DNA of 64,000 bases, taken from positions 62,001 to 126,000 of the forward strand of contig CAYYPK010000009.1 of assembly GCA_964473525.1 (NCBI GenBank), in the 5' to 3' direction. Below, piece by piece: positions 35,195 to 45,400 of this stretch. The position numbers and the translations under genes are program-made. The notes below the pieces were generated by a model. That model saw only the letters and a list, made by a program, of their open reading frames with translations, was not told the DNA's origin and did not search any database. How positions within the stretch are numbered: position 1 is the stretch's first letter; every line of letters begins with the position of its first letter. The stretch is from GCA-2687025 sp964473525. GTDB lineage: Bacteria > Poribacteria > WGA-4E > GCA-2687025.

Positions 35195-35419
35195 ATGAGA
35201 AGGACATCCGATTTGAGCGCCAAGCAGAGCACGACCCGCCCCACTGTCGATGCGGCACAGCTCGAAGCTGAGCTCGGCTGTGTCAGACGGCAGCTGGACA
35301 TCGCCCTGAAGACGTTTGCGTGTCTCGAGCTGGATATTGCGAATGGCACCGTGCGCGATAGCCTACTGCGGTACATCCGCGACCAGCGGGTGCTGATCGA
35401 CCGGGCGGGAGGGCCATGA
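35195..35419 (+). CDS. Small hypothetical protein (74 aa)
   Basis: 74 aa from ATG 35195; a TTG at 35213 is an alternative. Predicted mostly alpha-helical with amphipathic repeats (LEAELGCVRRQLDIALKTFA, then CLELDIANGTVRDSLLRYIR). No signal peptide or membrane helix. No family recognised. Composition looks like a coding frame; the small isolated setting lowers certainty. Confidence 0.45.
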   Translation: MRRTSDLSAKQSTTRPTVDAAQLEAELGCVRRQLDIALKTFACLELDIANGTVRDSLLRYIRDQRVLIDRAGGP

Positions 35420-35487
35420 CGCGCCGGCTGTATCCCTCCCTGGCACGGCTAGACCGCTCGCCCAATCAAGGAAAGCCAAGGTGGCGG

Positions 35488-36690
35488 TCAGTCCGCGAGG
35501 TCTTCCTTGGCCGCTTCCTCCCGCTGCCGGCGTGACCCGTCGCCCAGACCACTGCGAAAGTAGAAATCTGGTGGCCACCAGTGTTCCGTCTCCCTCATCC
35601 AGGGATCGTCGTGGTCCTGGCTGAGGTCGCAGTCAAAGCGCGCCAGGATGCTGTGTCGGGTGTCCTTCGCGCCAACCCCCGTGAAGTGGCAGAGCCCCCA
35701 GGTGATGCCTCGCCCGTCGTCGGTATCCGTAAAGGCATCCGGCACATACGGTCCTGGGGCCATCGGCATCAGGCTTACGCTGGCCGCCACCTCGAAGTTG
35801 ATGCCGTCTGGCGCGAACTGAACCGTGTTGTGTTCGTTGCCATGCCGAATTGCCAGCGCGGCGATCCCTCCCTTGAACGGGAACAGCCCGGTTTCGTGGC
35901 CTGAGTTCAGCACGGGGTTGAGAGGGCATTTCTCGAACGGCCCCAGCGGATCACTGGCAATGGCCAGACCTTGCGCGCGGATCAGCTGCGGCCGCCCGTT
36001 CATGTCGGACTTGTAGTAGAGGTATATCTTGCCGCGGTAGACCAGCGGGTATGGGTCGTGGATCGAGTACTGGTCCCAGGCGCCCTCGGGGCCGTTGGAG
36101 ATCACGACACTGTGGGTCGGCGTCCACGGCCCGTCTGGTGAGTCCGCCCACGAGACCGCCACCGGGCAGTCATCTCCCCGCTTGCCGGACATCTCCAGAA
36201 AGCTCTGGTAGTAAAGGTAGTATCTGCCCTCCCAAACCAGAACATCCGGCGTCGAGACCGAGCGCCATCCCGGTTGCGGCTTGGGAGGACGCGGCACGGC
36301 CACTCCCTGTTCCTCCCAGACGAAGCCGTCCTCGCTGGTGGCGAACCAGATATCGGAAAGATCCCAATCGGTGGAGGGAATCACGTCCGTCCCGCCCTCG
36401 GCTCCTCGTGGCGGGGTTCCAGTGCTCCGGCGCGTGTACCAGACATAGTACCTGCCGTTAGCCTTGATCACCTTGCTGGGGTCGCGACGCGTCAGCGTGC
36501 CGTCGCCGTTGTTGTATTCCAGCCCTTCCAGGCGCGTGTACCGGAACTGTGAATAGAGCTGGTTCCACCAGTATGTCGGCGCGCTGTACCGCGTGTAGAG
36601 CCGCTCCATGGCGCTACTGAGCGGGATGTCCGGCCGTTCCCGAGGGAGACCATACGGAAAGACGGGCGTATCGGCGCGTTGTGAGCTCAT
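35488..36690 (-). CDS. GH117-like glycoside hydrolase (five-bladed propeller)
   Basis: 400 aa from ATG 36690. Near-continuous GH117/GH43-type blocks: DGTLTRRDPSKVIKANGRYY with YVWYTRR, DWDLSDIWFATSEDGFVWEE, GWRSVSTPDVLVWEGRYYLY, CPVAVSWADSPDGPWT, DQYSIHDPYPLVYRGKIYLY and SGHETGLFPF. The family includes alpha-1,3-L-neoagarooligosaccharide hydrolases. No signal peptide, so it probably acts in the cytoplasm on imported oligosaccharides. The agar-type substrate is family knowledge, not shown here; a related marine galactan or fucose-containing sugar is possible. Confidence 0.85.
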   Translation of the reverse strand: MSSQRADTPVFPYGLPRERPDIPLSSAMERLYTRYSAPTYWWNQLYSQFRYTRLEGLEYNNGDGTLTRRDPSKVIKANGRYYVWYTRRSTGTPPRGAEGGTDVIPSTDWDLSDIWFATSEDGFVWEEQGVAVPRPPKPQPGWRSVSTPDVLVWEGRYYLYYQSFLEMSGKRGDDCPVAVSWADSPDGPWTPTHSVVISNGPEGAWDQYSIHDPYPLVYRGKIYLYYKSDMNGRPQLIRAQGLAIASDPLGPFEKCPLNPVLNSGHETGLFPFKGGIAALAIRHGNEHNTVQFAPDGINFEVAASVSLMPMAPGPYVPDAFTDTDDGRGITWGLCHFTGVGAKDTRHSILARFDCDLSQDHDDPWMRETEHWWPPDFYFRSGLGDGSRRQREEAAKEDLAD

Positions 36691-36912
36691 GGCTGTTGTC
36701 TCCGCGCGATGGTGGATGTGCGCTGGCCATGCCGCACGGCTTTGCTCGGTGTCCGCCGACCCTACCATGTCGCGCAGAGCGTAGCCGCCCCGGCGAGAGA
36801 GATGAAAGCGGTCAAGACCGCCTCCCATACCGGCCTGCTAAGCGTCTGCGTCCACGATTACCTACCGGAGCATTGGGATCTCCTGCCTGCCCGCTTGCGT
36901 CGCGCGCCCCCG

Positions 36913-38064
36913 TCATTCCGCGAGTAGCGCGTACACATCCAGCGCCTCCCCAATGCCCCTCTTCTGGTCGGAAGTCAGGGTTAGGTCAACGGCCCAGTCA
37001 CCGGACAGCCGCAAAGTGACGTCCGAGGCGTCCGACATGCGTCGCAGTTCGTCCTCCTCGACGCCGAACAACCCCCCGACCGGTAGGTCAATCCACTCGT
37101 AGATGCCGCCACGGTCGACGTCACGGTCGACATCATCGAAGTCTATACGTCGGTTCCACCGATGGCCATCCGCGACGGTATATATGCGGTCGATGAACAG
37201 CCAGTCGTCCGCCCGATACGTGATCTTCAGACGCATCCACACGTTGCCATCACGCTCACCGAGGTAGGGAGCGAAGACGAAGTATCCGCCGCCCCTCGGG
37301 AGAGGAACCTGAGCAAACCGGCCGCCCACATAGCTGGACCTAGGGTTGTACCAGGTGATGCCGGTGACGTTGTCCTCGACCACGACCACGCCGGCCATGG
37401 TCCTGGACGTACGTTCCTCGGCAGTTTCGCTGGCCGTTATGAACGACTCCGCAAAAGCGACTGGCAGGAACCCTCGCGGGGTGTCGTGGACCACAGTACC
37501 AGAAAGCGTGTATCGCGCGTCCCGGCGCAGCATTCCTGACAGGTGCACGTCTAGGTCAGATCCGGCCGCGAGGTGGTGGTCGTAGCCCACCGCGGGACGG
37601 CCGCCTGTCGAGAGTTCCAGCTCGGGGATCTCGTCGATGAACTTGCTGAACTGAAGCGTGACAACAGACGCGGTCAGCGACACGGCCTCTTCGCCGTCCA
37701 GCCACCCGACAACTGTCGAATCGGTTGATCCCACAGGCACGACCGCGAACGTGAACTCCGGAAATGTGAGGATCTCTACCGTGCCATCGCCCCACGATAG
37801 CCGCATGTCCCGGTTGATGACCGTCAGCGTTCGAGTGTTTCCCGAACCTGGCAAGGGGCCGCGTCCGTCCGACACGACGCCTGGATCAGAGTCCCATGTG
37901 ACGACCACTGCATCGCCATCCGCGATCGCGGCCTGGGATGCCAGGGGCCTCGTGGAAACGACGATTGCGTCGTCCACGGTGTCCCCACCACATCCCCACA
38001 CGAAAGCAGCAATGCCCAACGACGCGATTACGCAAAGCACGGGAACACAGTGATGTCGCGCCAT
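36913..38064 (-). CDS. Hypothetical lipoprotein
   Basis: 383 aa from ATG 38064 (AAGGAAT upstream). Signal peptide with lipobox-like F-V-W-G-C near residue 28, so probably lipidated by Lgt. The mature protein is beta-rich with alternating aromatic and charged strands (EFTFAVVPVGSTDSTVVGWL, GGYFVFAPYLGERDGNVWMR) and no catalytic motif recognised. An Asp-rich stretch DFDDVDRDVDRGG is at residues ~317-330. Convergent with nothing; 222 bp after the GH117 start on the same strand. Function unknown. Confidence 0.7.
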   Translation of the reverse strand: MARHHCVPVLCVIASLGIAAFVWGCGGDTVDDAIVVSTRPLASQAAIADGDAVVVTWDSDPGVVSDGRGPLPGSGNTRTLTVINRDMRLSWGDGTVEILTFPEFTFAVVPVGSTDSTVVGWLDGEEAVSLTASVVTLQFSKFIDEIPELELSTGGRPAVGYDHHLAAGSDLDVHLSGMLRRDARYTLSGTVVHDTPRGFLPVAFAESFITASETAEERTSRTMAGVVVVEDNVTGITWYNPRSSYVGGRFAQVPLPRGGGYFVFAPYLGERDGNVWMRLKITYRADDWLFIDRIYTVADGHRWNRRIDFDDVDRDVDRGGIYEWIDLPVGGLFGVEEDELRRMSDASDVTLRLSGDWAVDLTLTSDQKRGIGEALDVYALLAE

Positions 38065-38504
38065 CAGGAATTCCTTGGGCGCCAGCGCGGCGCCATCACA
38101 TGGGATAAGCGGAGCCACACAAATCACACGGCGCCAGACATCATAGCCCTTATCCTACAACGCGGCCAACATCGCTAATGAGACCGCAGGGCGCCAGACA
38201 ACACATCGGCGCTCTTCGGTGCATACGGACGACCGACTCCGTGCAGCGAGATGGACCCACCAGGCGCTAGGGTCTCGGTGGTCTGACCAATGGGATCGAG
38301 CGAGCAGAGATGCTGGATAGCCTCCGCGGCCAACTCTATCCAGAATCCCGAGATGACGCGCCGTGGCTGAGAAGGGTCGGCCTTACTTGCATAGCACACA
38401 TCCATGCCCAGCCGTCGCCATGCCTCTTATCGGGCGCCTACGCGTACTGCTACCATCTGGTCGACCCTCCCCGCTCGACGCTGCGAAGCCTGGACCAGAC
38501 GCGC
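38065..38504. other. Divergent intergenic region
   Basis: 440 bases between the lipoprotein and uppP genes, which diverge. No recognisable gene, repeat or strong promoter consensus. The frames through it are Arg/Ser-rich. Confidence 0.35.
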
Positions 38505-39296
38505 GTGACGACGTTCGACGCCATCCTGCTCGGCCTAGTCCAGGGACTCACCGAATTCCTACCCGTCAGCAGCTCCGGCCATCTCGTGCTTACGCAGCAC
38601 CTGCTAGGCCTGGGCGGCGCAGAGAACCTGACGATGGACCTGCTCCTCCACGTTGGCACACTTCTAGCCGTGATCATCTCGTTCCGCGTGGATCTGCTGC
38701 GCATGGCCGCAGGCATGCGCTCGGATAGGGACCAGCAGCGGCTCGCGGTCTTACTGCTGATAGCGATGGTCCCGACGGCGGCCATCGCCCTGAGCATCAG
38801 GCGCTTCATCGCGGGGGCGTTCAACAGCCCGGCGGTCGTTGGCGTGCTGCTTATCGCGACAGGCGTCCTCCTGTACGTGGCTCCGCGTCGCCAAAGAGCG
38901 TCTCGTCCGCTGTCGGCATTGGGGTTACGCCAGGCGCTCTGGATCGGCGCGGCACAGGGCGTCGCGGCGTTGCCCGGCGTGTCCCGATCCGGAGCTACGA
39001 TATGCGCCGGTATGCTCGAGGGACTCTCCGGGGAAGCGTCGGCGCGCTTCTCCTTCCTGCTGGCTATCCTTGCAATAACGGCGGCCATGGTACTGAATAT
39101 CCCCAGCGCCGCCTCTCTCGCGGAGACGCAACTGGCGCCCGTTGTCGTGGGTATGCTCGTGGCGTTCGCCTCCGGCATGCTCTCCATTCGGTGGCTGATG
39201 CGTTTCGCGCGGCGAGGACGCTTCGACGGGTTCGCATACTACTGCTGGGCCGTCGGCGTCGTGGCTATCGGCATCGCGATGTGGAGCGGATCGTAG
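38505..39296 (+). CDS. uppP: Undecaprenyl-diphosphatase UppP
   Basis: 263 aa from GTG 38505, giving the normal N terminus VTTFDAILLGLVQGLTEFLP; the longer frame adds non-homologous sequence. Both signature regions are present: EFLPVSSSGHLVLTQHLLG (residues ~17-35) and ALPGVSRSGATICAGMLEGL (~160-180), with seven to eight membrane helices. Dephosphorylates undecaprenyl pyrophosphate for peptidoglycan and other cell-wall lipid carriers; overexpression gives bacitracin resistance. Followed after 13 bp by a nitrilase-family gene. Confidence 0.95.
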   Translation: MTTFDAILLGLVQGLTEFLPVSSSGHLVLTQHLLGLGGAENLTMDLLLHVGTLLAVIISFRVDLLRMAAGMRSDRDQQRLAVLLLIAMVPTAAIALSIRRFIAGAFNSPAVVGVLLIATGVLLYVAPRRQRASRPLSALGLRQALWIGAAQGVAALPGVSRSGATICAGMLEGLSGEASARFSFLLAILAITAAMVLNIPSAASLAETQLAPVVVGMLVAFASGMLSIRWLMRFARRGRFDGFAYYCWAVGVVAIGIAMWSGS

Positions 39297-39309
39297 ACAG
39301 GCGGGTCCG

Positions 39310-40143
39310 ATGAAGATCGGTCACTATCAGTGCGAAGTCATCGACGGGTGCATCGAACGCAACATCGAGACCACCCTGGCCGCGATTGATCGCGCTGAAG
39401 CCGAGCGCGTGTCTATCCTGTCGTTGCCAGAGTCCGGGTTGACGGGGTACTTCCCTGACGAGGACTCGGCGCGCGAGCACAGTATGGAGCTGTGCGATCC
39501 CCGCATCGACGCTCTGCTGAGCGCCACGCGCGACCGTTCTCTCACCTTCATCGTCGGCATCAACGAGCGGCGAGGGACTGAGCTCCGCAACACCGCCATC
39601 GTCGCCCACCGCGGCGCGATTCTGGGTACGTACAGCAAGGCGTTTCCCTGCTATCGTTATTTCACGCCGGGCCGCGATTTCCCGGTGTTCGAGAAGGACG
39701 GCGTTGCATTCGGCGTCGTCATTTGCGCTGACGGTGGCTACGTGGAGCCTAGCCGCATACTCGCGGTGAAGGGCGCGCGGATCATCTTCGCGCCGCACTA
39801 CAACGCCATTGGCCTCGACGGGCTCTTGAATCACTTCACGTTCGTCCGGTCAGACCACACGGCGCGCGCCGTCGAGAACGGCGTATGGTTCCTGCGCGGA
39901 AACAACGTGCGAGTGGGGCCGGCGGAGGAACGCATCGCTTACGGCGACAGCTACCTCGTCGATCCGGCGGGAGAGATCGTCGTGCGCAGCCAGCGACATG
40001 CCGAGTGCCTCATCACGGCGGAGATCGACGTCGAGGGGAACTCTTACCAACGGGACCGATCCGTGAAGAGCGGACACGCTCTTGGGCGCATCCTGGCGGA
40101 CGCGCTCGACGAAGCCGAACCCATCGAACGCCACTTCTGTTGA
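39310..40143 (+). CDS. Nitrilase-superfamily carbon-nitrogen hydrolase
   Basis: 277 aa. Complete catalytic triad: Glu41 (LSLPESGLTGY), Lys110 (GTYSKAFPCYRYF) and Cys139 (GVVICADGGY). Alpha-beta-beta-alpha fold motif VRSDHTARAVENGVWFLRGN follows. Cytoplasmic amidase-type enzyme acting on a C-N bond. Which amide or carbamoyl compound is used cannot be inferred. Probably co-transcribed with uppP (13 bp) though function is unrelated. Confidence 0.93.
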   Translation: MKIGHYQCEVIDGCIERNIETTLAAIDRAEAERVSILSLPESGLTGYFPDEDSAREHSMELCDPRIDALLSATRDRSLTFIVGINERRGTELRNTAIVAHRGAILGTYSKAFPCYRYFTPGRDFPVFEKDGVAFGVVICADGGYVEPSRILAVKGARIIFAPHYNAIGLDGLLNHFTFVRSDHTARAVENGVWFLRGNNVRVGPAEERIAYGDSYLVDPAGEIVVRSQRHAECLITAEIDVEGNSYQRDRSVKSGHALGRILADALDEAEPIERHFC

Positions 40144-40215
40144 TCGAGATCGACCGGGATCGCACGAAACGAACAACGAACGCGCAACCGAAGAAACACC
40201 GCGACGGGGAGTAAT

Positions 40216-41304
40216 ATGGCTGATCTCTACGGAACGGAATGGACGCGACGCGACCTATTGAGACGTGTCGGGGACGTATCGCAGATAGCGGGCATCCGCC
40301 GCTCGACGCTCCTTGATGGGCGTGAACGCGGCGTCAAGGTGTTCGAGTTCCGCACCGGCGGCGGCTTGAACTTCACGGTTGTCCCTAGCCGCGGTATGGA
40401 CATCGCCAACGCCGAGTTCCGAGGCACGCCGCTGGCGTGGATCAGCCCGTCGGGGCTCATGGCTCCCGACTTCTTCGACCCGCGCAATGCGCTACGTAGC
40501 TTCTCGGGCGGCCTTCTCACCACCTGCGGCATGATGAACGTCGGCCCGGCGGGCGAGGACGAAGGCGAGGAGCTGCCGTTCCACGGACGCGTGTCGAACA
40601 CTCCCGCGCATCAAGTTACGGCGGACGCGCGGTGGGAGAGGGACCGCCTGACACTGGCGACGCAGGGCATCGTTCGTGAGACATCCGCGAGCGGGTACAC
40701 GCTGGAGCTGACGCGGAACATCAGTTCCGTCGCGGGCAGCCGGAAGATCCGCATCACGGACATTGTCGAGAACATGGGCTTCCGCGACGCGCCCTTCATG
40801 TTCCTGTACCACATCAACGCGGGCTTCCCCGTGGTCGACGAGGGTTCGGAACTGGTGCTGGCGGGGCAGAGCGCGGAAGCGCGCGACGCTACCGCCGAGG
40901 CTGGTATGGCGGACCGTCTACGACTCTCCGACCCGATCGCGGGCTTCGACGAGCAGGTATTCTACCACGATGTCGTCGCCGATGAGAACCGGCACGCTTG
41001 GGCCGCGGTCATCAACAAGCGGCACAACAACGGCGAGGGCATCGGCCTCTACGTCCGGTACCACAAGACGCAGTTCCCGAACTTCATCGAGTGGAAGATG
41101 ATGGGCGAGGGAACTTACGTCGTGGGCATGGAGCCTGCCAACTGCCGCGTCGAAGGCCGCCAAGCGGAACGCGACGCCGGGACGCTGGAGTCCATCGAGG
41201 TGGGCGGCCGCCGACACTTCGAGACGGAGATCGGCGTGCTGGTCGGTCAGGAAGAGATCGCGGAGTTCGAAGAGCGCGTCGCAGCGACCCGCAGCGGAGC
41301 ATAG
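40216..41304 (+). CDS. DUF4432 (aldose 1-epimerase-like) protein
   Basis: 362 aa, ribosome site GGGGAG upstream. Galactose-mutarotase-like beta-sandwich of the DUF4432 family: FTVVPSRGMDIANAEFRGTP (residues ~55-75), WISPSG, GGLLTTCGMMNVGPAG, LPFHGRVSNTPA, FLYHINAGFPVVDEG and GMEPANCRVEGR. Binds a sugar, probably for mutarotation or epimerisation. Adjacent Gfo/Idh dehydrogenase starts 4 bp after its stop, so the pair probably acts on the same sugar. Confidence 0.92.
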   Translation: MADLYGTEWTRRDLLRRVGDVSQIAGIRRSTLLDGRERGVKVFEFRTGGGLNFTVVPSRGMDIANAEFRGTPLAWISPSGLMAPDFFDPRNALRSFSGGLLTTCGMMNVGPAGEDEGEELPFHGRVSNTPAHQVTADARWERDRLTLATQGIVRETSASGYTLELTRNISSVAGSRKIRITDIVENMGFRDAPFMFLYHINAGFPVVDEGSELVLAGQSAEARDATAEAGMADRLRLSDPIAGFDEQVFYHDVVADENRHAWAAVINKRHNNGEGIGLYVRYHKTQFPNFIEWKMMGEGTYVVGMEPANCRVEGRQAERDAGTLESIEVGGRRHFETEIGVLVGQEEIAEFEERVAATRSGA

Positions 41305-41308
41305 AACC

Positions 41309-42406
41309 ATGGATCTCCCCCTACGCGTTGGCATCGTCGGAGCGCCCAGAGGCCGTGGGTCGATAGGCGCGCTCCGGGCGGTGACGGAGGTCGAGGTCGC
41401 CGCGCTGTGCGACATCAACCCCAACACGCTGACCGCCGCCGCGGACGCCAACGACGTAGAGGGACGCTTCACCGACTACGAGCAGATGCTGGACTCGGGC
41501 GTCGACATGGTCATCGTGGCGACGCCCATGCATCTGCACGCCCCGCAGGCGGTTGCCGCCCTGGAGCGAGGCATCCACGTGATGTCCGAGGTGACGGCGG
41601 CGACGGACGTGGACCAGTGCATCGCCCTGCGAGACGCCGTCCTCGCGTCCTCGGCGAAGTACATGATGGCGGAGAACTACTGCTATCGCCGCGAGAACGT
41701 CCTTGTACGCAGCCTCGTCGAGCACGGCTTGTTCGGCGAGATCTACTTCGGCGAGGGCGAGTACATCCACGACGTGAAGTCGCTACACCACACCGCCGAC
41801 GGTAAGCCTACCTGGCGCTACTACGATCAGGTCGGGAAGCGAGGATGCACGTACGGCACGCACAGCTTGGGTCCCGTGTTGCAGTGGTTCGGGGAGCGCG
41901 TCGTATCCGTCTCCTGCATGGGAACCGGCGCCCGGACGGACCCCGAGCACCCCATGGACGACACGGTGCTGATGAACTGCGTGACCGAAAGCGGCGCGCT
42001 CATCAAGGTACGCCTCGACATGATGTCGAACCGTCCGCACGTCATGGACTACTACAGCTTGCAGGGCACGAAGGGGTGCTACGAAGCCCCGCGCGGCTTC
42101 GGCGGACAGCACAAGATATGGCTGGAGGACCACAGCGACGGCGTCGAGTGGCGCTCGCTATGGGATCTGTCCGAAGAGTTCATGCCCGAGATATGGAAGA
42201 ACCCGCCGGAGGAAGCCCGGCGCGCCGGTCACGGTGGTGGCGACTACTACACCGTGCGCGAGTTCGTGGACGCCATCCTCAACGACACGAACCCGCCCAT
42301 CGACATATGGGACACGCTGAACTTCACGCTGCCCGGCTTGATCTCGGAGCAGTCGATCCTGCAAGATGGCGCGCTGCTGCCCGTCCCCGACCTTCGGACG
42401 GCGTAG
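41309..42406 (+). CDS. Gfo/Idh/MocA-family dehydrogenase
   Basis: 365 aa. N-terminal Rossmann domain: LRVGIVGAPRGRGSIGALRA, VAALCDINP, MVIVATPMHLHAPQAVAALE, then the family motif IHVMSEVTAATDVDQC where EKP/EVP-like residues bind nicotinamide. C-terminal beta-sheet domain with MMAENYCYRRENVLV and GGDYYTVREFVDAI. NAD(P)-dependent oxidation of a sugar or inositol. Tightly coupled to the DUF4432 gene, suggesting a common sugar catabolic step. Confidence 0.93.
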   Translation: MDLPLRVGIVGAPRGRGSIGALRAVTEVEVAALCDINPNTLTAAADANDVEGRFTDYEQMLDSGVDMVIVATPMHLHAPQAVAALERGIHVMSEVTAATDVDQCIALRDAVLASSAKYMMAENYCYRRENVLVRSLVEHGLFGEIYFGEGEYIHDVKSLHHTADGKPTWRYYDQVGKRGCTYGTHSLGPVLQWFGERVVSVSCMGTGARTDPEHPMDDTVLMNCVTESGALIKVRLDMMSNRPHVMDYYSLQGTKGCYEAPRGFGGQHKIWLEDHSDGVEWRSLWDLSEEFMPEIWKNPPEEARRAGHGGGDYYTVREFVDAILNDTNPPIDIWDTLNFTLPGLISEQSILQDGALLPVPDLRTA

Positions 42407-42424
42407 CCACGTGGCGCCGGCCGC

Positions 42425-45400
42425 CTACTGCCTGACCGCGGCGATGACCACCAGCGTAGTGGCCGCGGTCGTCAGAGCGAAGCGCGCCAGGCTCAGGAAG
42501 CCGTCCCAGCGGCTGGAAATCTTCTCGACCATCACGCGCGTCGGGACGATGATCGTGTCCCCCGGGTCGATCCGTTTGACCTTTTCCGCGCGGATGGCGA
42601 TGCCGTTCATCTTCAGGACGGTGATGCTCTCGCCGTTGCCGTCGTCCGTCAACCCGCCAGCGAGCTCGAGGTAGTCTTCCAGGCTCTGCCCTCGCTCGTA
42701 CACGAACGTTATCGGACGCCTGACCGCTCCAACGACGCTCACCGTGTTCTGCGCGCTCGGAATGTTGATGACGTCGCGTGGTTCGAGCGTGAGATTCTGC
42801 GAGCTGCTCGGATCCTCCAAGATCGCCACGAGGTCGATGACGACGGGGCCGGTCGGGATCAGGTTGTCGATGCGGCGGGCGGGTGTCACGAGGCTCACCA
42901 CTGCCGACGTCGAGGTGTTCGACGTTATCTGGTCCACCGTTTCGGACACCTCGTCTGCCGTTTCCTGGGCGTCGGCCGAAGGCGTCACGATCACCTCACC
43001 ACCAGACTCGGCGTCCTCATCCGCGTCCGGCGCCGTGGCGCCCGCGACCAGAGAAGCGCCGACCCCTCCCGCGAGCGGCGCGGCGGACGACACGAAGTCC
43101 GTCAGTGGCTCGAGCGTCCCACCTTGCCGTTGCGTTTCCACGCGCGCTTTGGCCACTTCGCGGATAAAGTCCTGGCTGTTCTGTGCTTCGTACGTCTGCC
43201 ACAGTTCCTCCAGGGCGCTCTGCTGGCCGGTATCGACGATGTTGATGCTGTCGCGCACGAGCGTAGCGCCCGCAGGGTACGCGCGATCCGTGAGACCTCC
43301 AGCGCGCGTGATAATGTCGCTGATGCGCTCATCGCCCTGTACGACATATGTCCCTGGATAGGCGACTTCGCCCTGTATCGCGATGGCGCGCGGGACATCC
43401 TGGAACTCGCGGCTCTTCAGGACGGAAATCACGTCGCCCGGCTCAATATCGACGTTGTCGCTCTCGGTTCCCTGTAGCGCGGCGTCGACATCGACACGGA
43501 TGATCTGGGCGCTCTTTTCGCGCCGCGCGCGGGCGATCTCCACCGTCGAGCGGTGGCCGGGCAGCAGGCCGCCAGCGATGTTTAGCGCGTCGCTGAGATG
43601 CATGCCGTAGTAGTACGGGTAGGCGTCGGGACGTTGCACGGCGCCGTAGACGGTGATGGTGGACTCCGGCACGAAGTTCGCCTCGCGCACCGTCCAGACA
43701 TGGAGCCTGTCACCAGCTTGTAGCAGCAGGTCGGCTGTGTCGTCACCCGCCAACGCTCGCGTCAGGTCCACGGTGATGGACGTCTGCCGGTCGTAGTCAT
43801 CCATGTAGCGGTACAGCTCGGCGCGTTCCAGATAGGCGTTCCCAACAGGTCCGCCGGCACGGAACAGCAGGTCGCTAACGCGCATCCCGACTGTAATGGG
43901 GTACGCGTCTCCTCGTTGGACCGCCCCGGTGACCTGCACCTCCTGCGCGGGCTCCCACGCCACTTCCGGCTGACGGTAGACGATGATCTCGTCTTCCGGC
44001 TCCAACGCGAGGTCCGCCTCCGTGTCGCCCGCCAGGATACGATCCAGCGCGAGTAAGAAGCTCTCACCCGCTGTATCCCAACGCTCCGACTTGCGTATAA
44101 GCAGCCCGACGGAGGCGTGGTCGCCCTCCGCTCCGCCAGCGCGGAGGAGAGCGTCGCTCACCCGCATTCCGCGGGCGTATGGGATAAGACCCGGTTCCTG
44201 CACGCCACCGCCTACGCGAACTACCTGCGCCGGCTCCCAGGCCGCTTCGGCGTGCGTCAGCACGAGCAGCACGTCGCCGTCCTCCAGCAGCGGATCGCTC
44301 GTCGTGAGGTCGTAAAGGTTCACGGCGATGCTGATGGCGAGGCGGCCGCGGTCGTCGACGCGGAGCAGCAGCGCGTGATCGCCGTGACCCTCGGGTCGCA
44401 CACTACCCGCCATGCGCAGCAGGTCGCTCAGCTTCATGTTGTCGGCGCGCGCGTAGTTCCCCGGACGGACGACGGCCCCCTGAGCCGCCACGGCGCGTGG
44501 AGCCTGCCACTCGACTTCCGAGGTTCCGTACACAACGAGCCGGTCGTACGCCTGCAGCGGGATGTCCGCGTCGCTGCCCTTCGCGATCGCGTCTGGAGCG
44601 ATGGGGATAAGCGTGCGCGTGTCACCGTCTGGATTGCGCCGGAGTAGGTCTGCGCGCGCGCGGTGCGCGTCGTCCCGCAAGCCACCAGCGGCTTCTATCA
44701 GGTCGGACAGACGCATTCCCGCCCGGAACTCGTAGACGCGTGGCTGTCTCACGTACCCCGTCGCTTGCACCGTATTCACGGGATCGCTGGACACTGGATA
44801 CACCGTGACGTAGTCGCCGTCGTGGAGCGGCGGCGCGTCGGTAAGATCGCCCGTGGCGTCCACATTGCGGATGACGCGTTGCGAGAAGTCGTTCACGCTG
44901 TCGATCTGCACGCTCTTGGCGAAGCCGCTCGCCCGGATGCCTCCGACGAGTTCCATCAGGTCGCGGAACTCTTCGCCCTCGGTCAGTTCGTAGATGCCGG
45001 GGCGATGCACCTCGCCGGTCACGGACACCTGCCGGCCGATGGGAGCGACGTAGATGAGATCGCCACCTTGCAGTGACTGGTCCTGGCCAGCGTCGCCGTG
45101 CAGGAGGTACGCGTAGAAGTCCACCTCGTACGTCGTGTCGCCGCGCTTCAGCACGATGCGACGGAGCGACCCCGCCTCGTTGGGTCCGCCGGAGAACAGG
45201 AGCGCGTTGAAGAGCGTCGCGGCGTTGCTCAGCGCGTACGTGCCGGCTCTGAAGACGTTGCCCACGATGGAGACCTGCATCGTCCGCAGGCTGCCGAAGG
45301 TGGCGACGAGCCTCAGATCCGCGAACGTGTTGCGCGCGAGCAGGTCACGCGCGTCCCGCTCGAACTCCTCGAGCGTCTTCCCAAGCACGACGAAGGGACC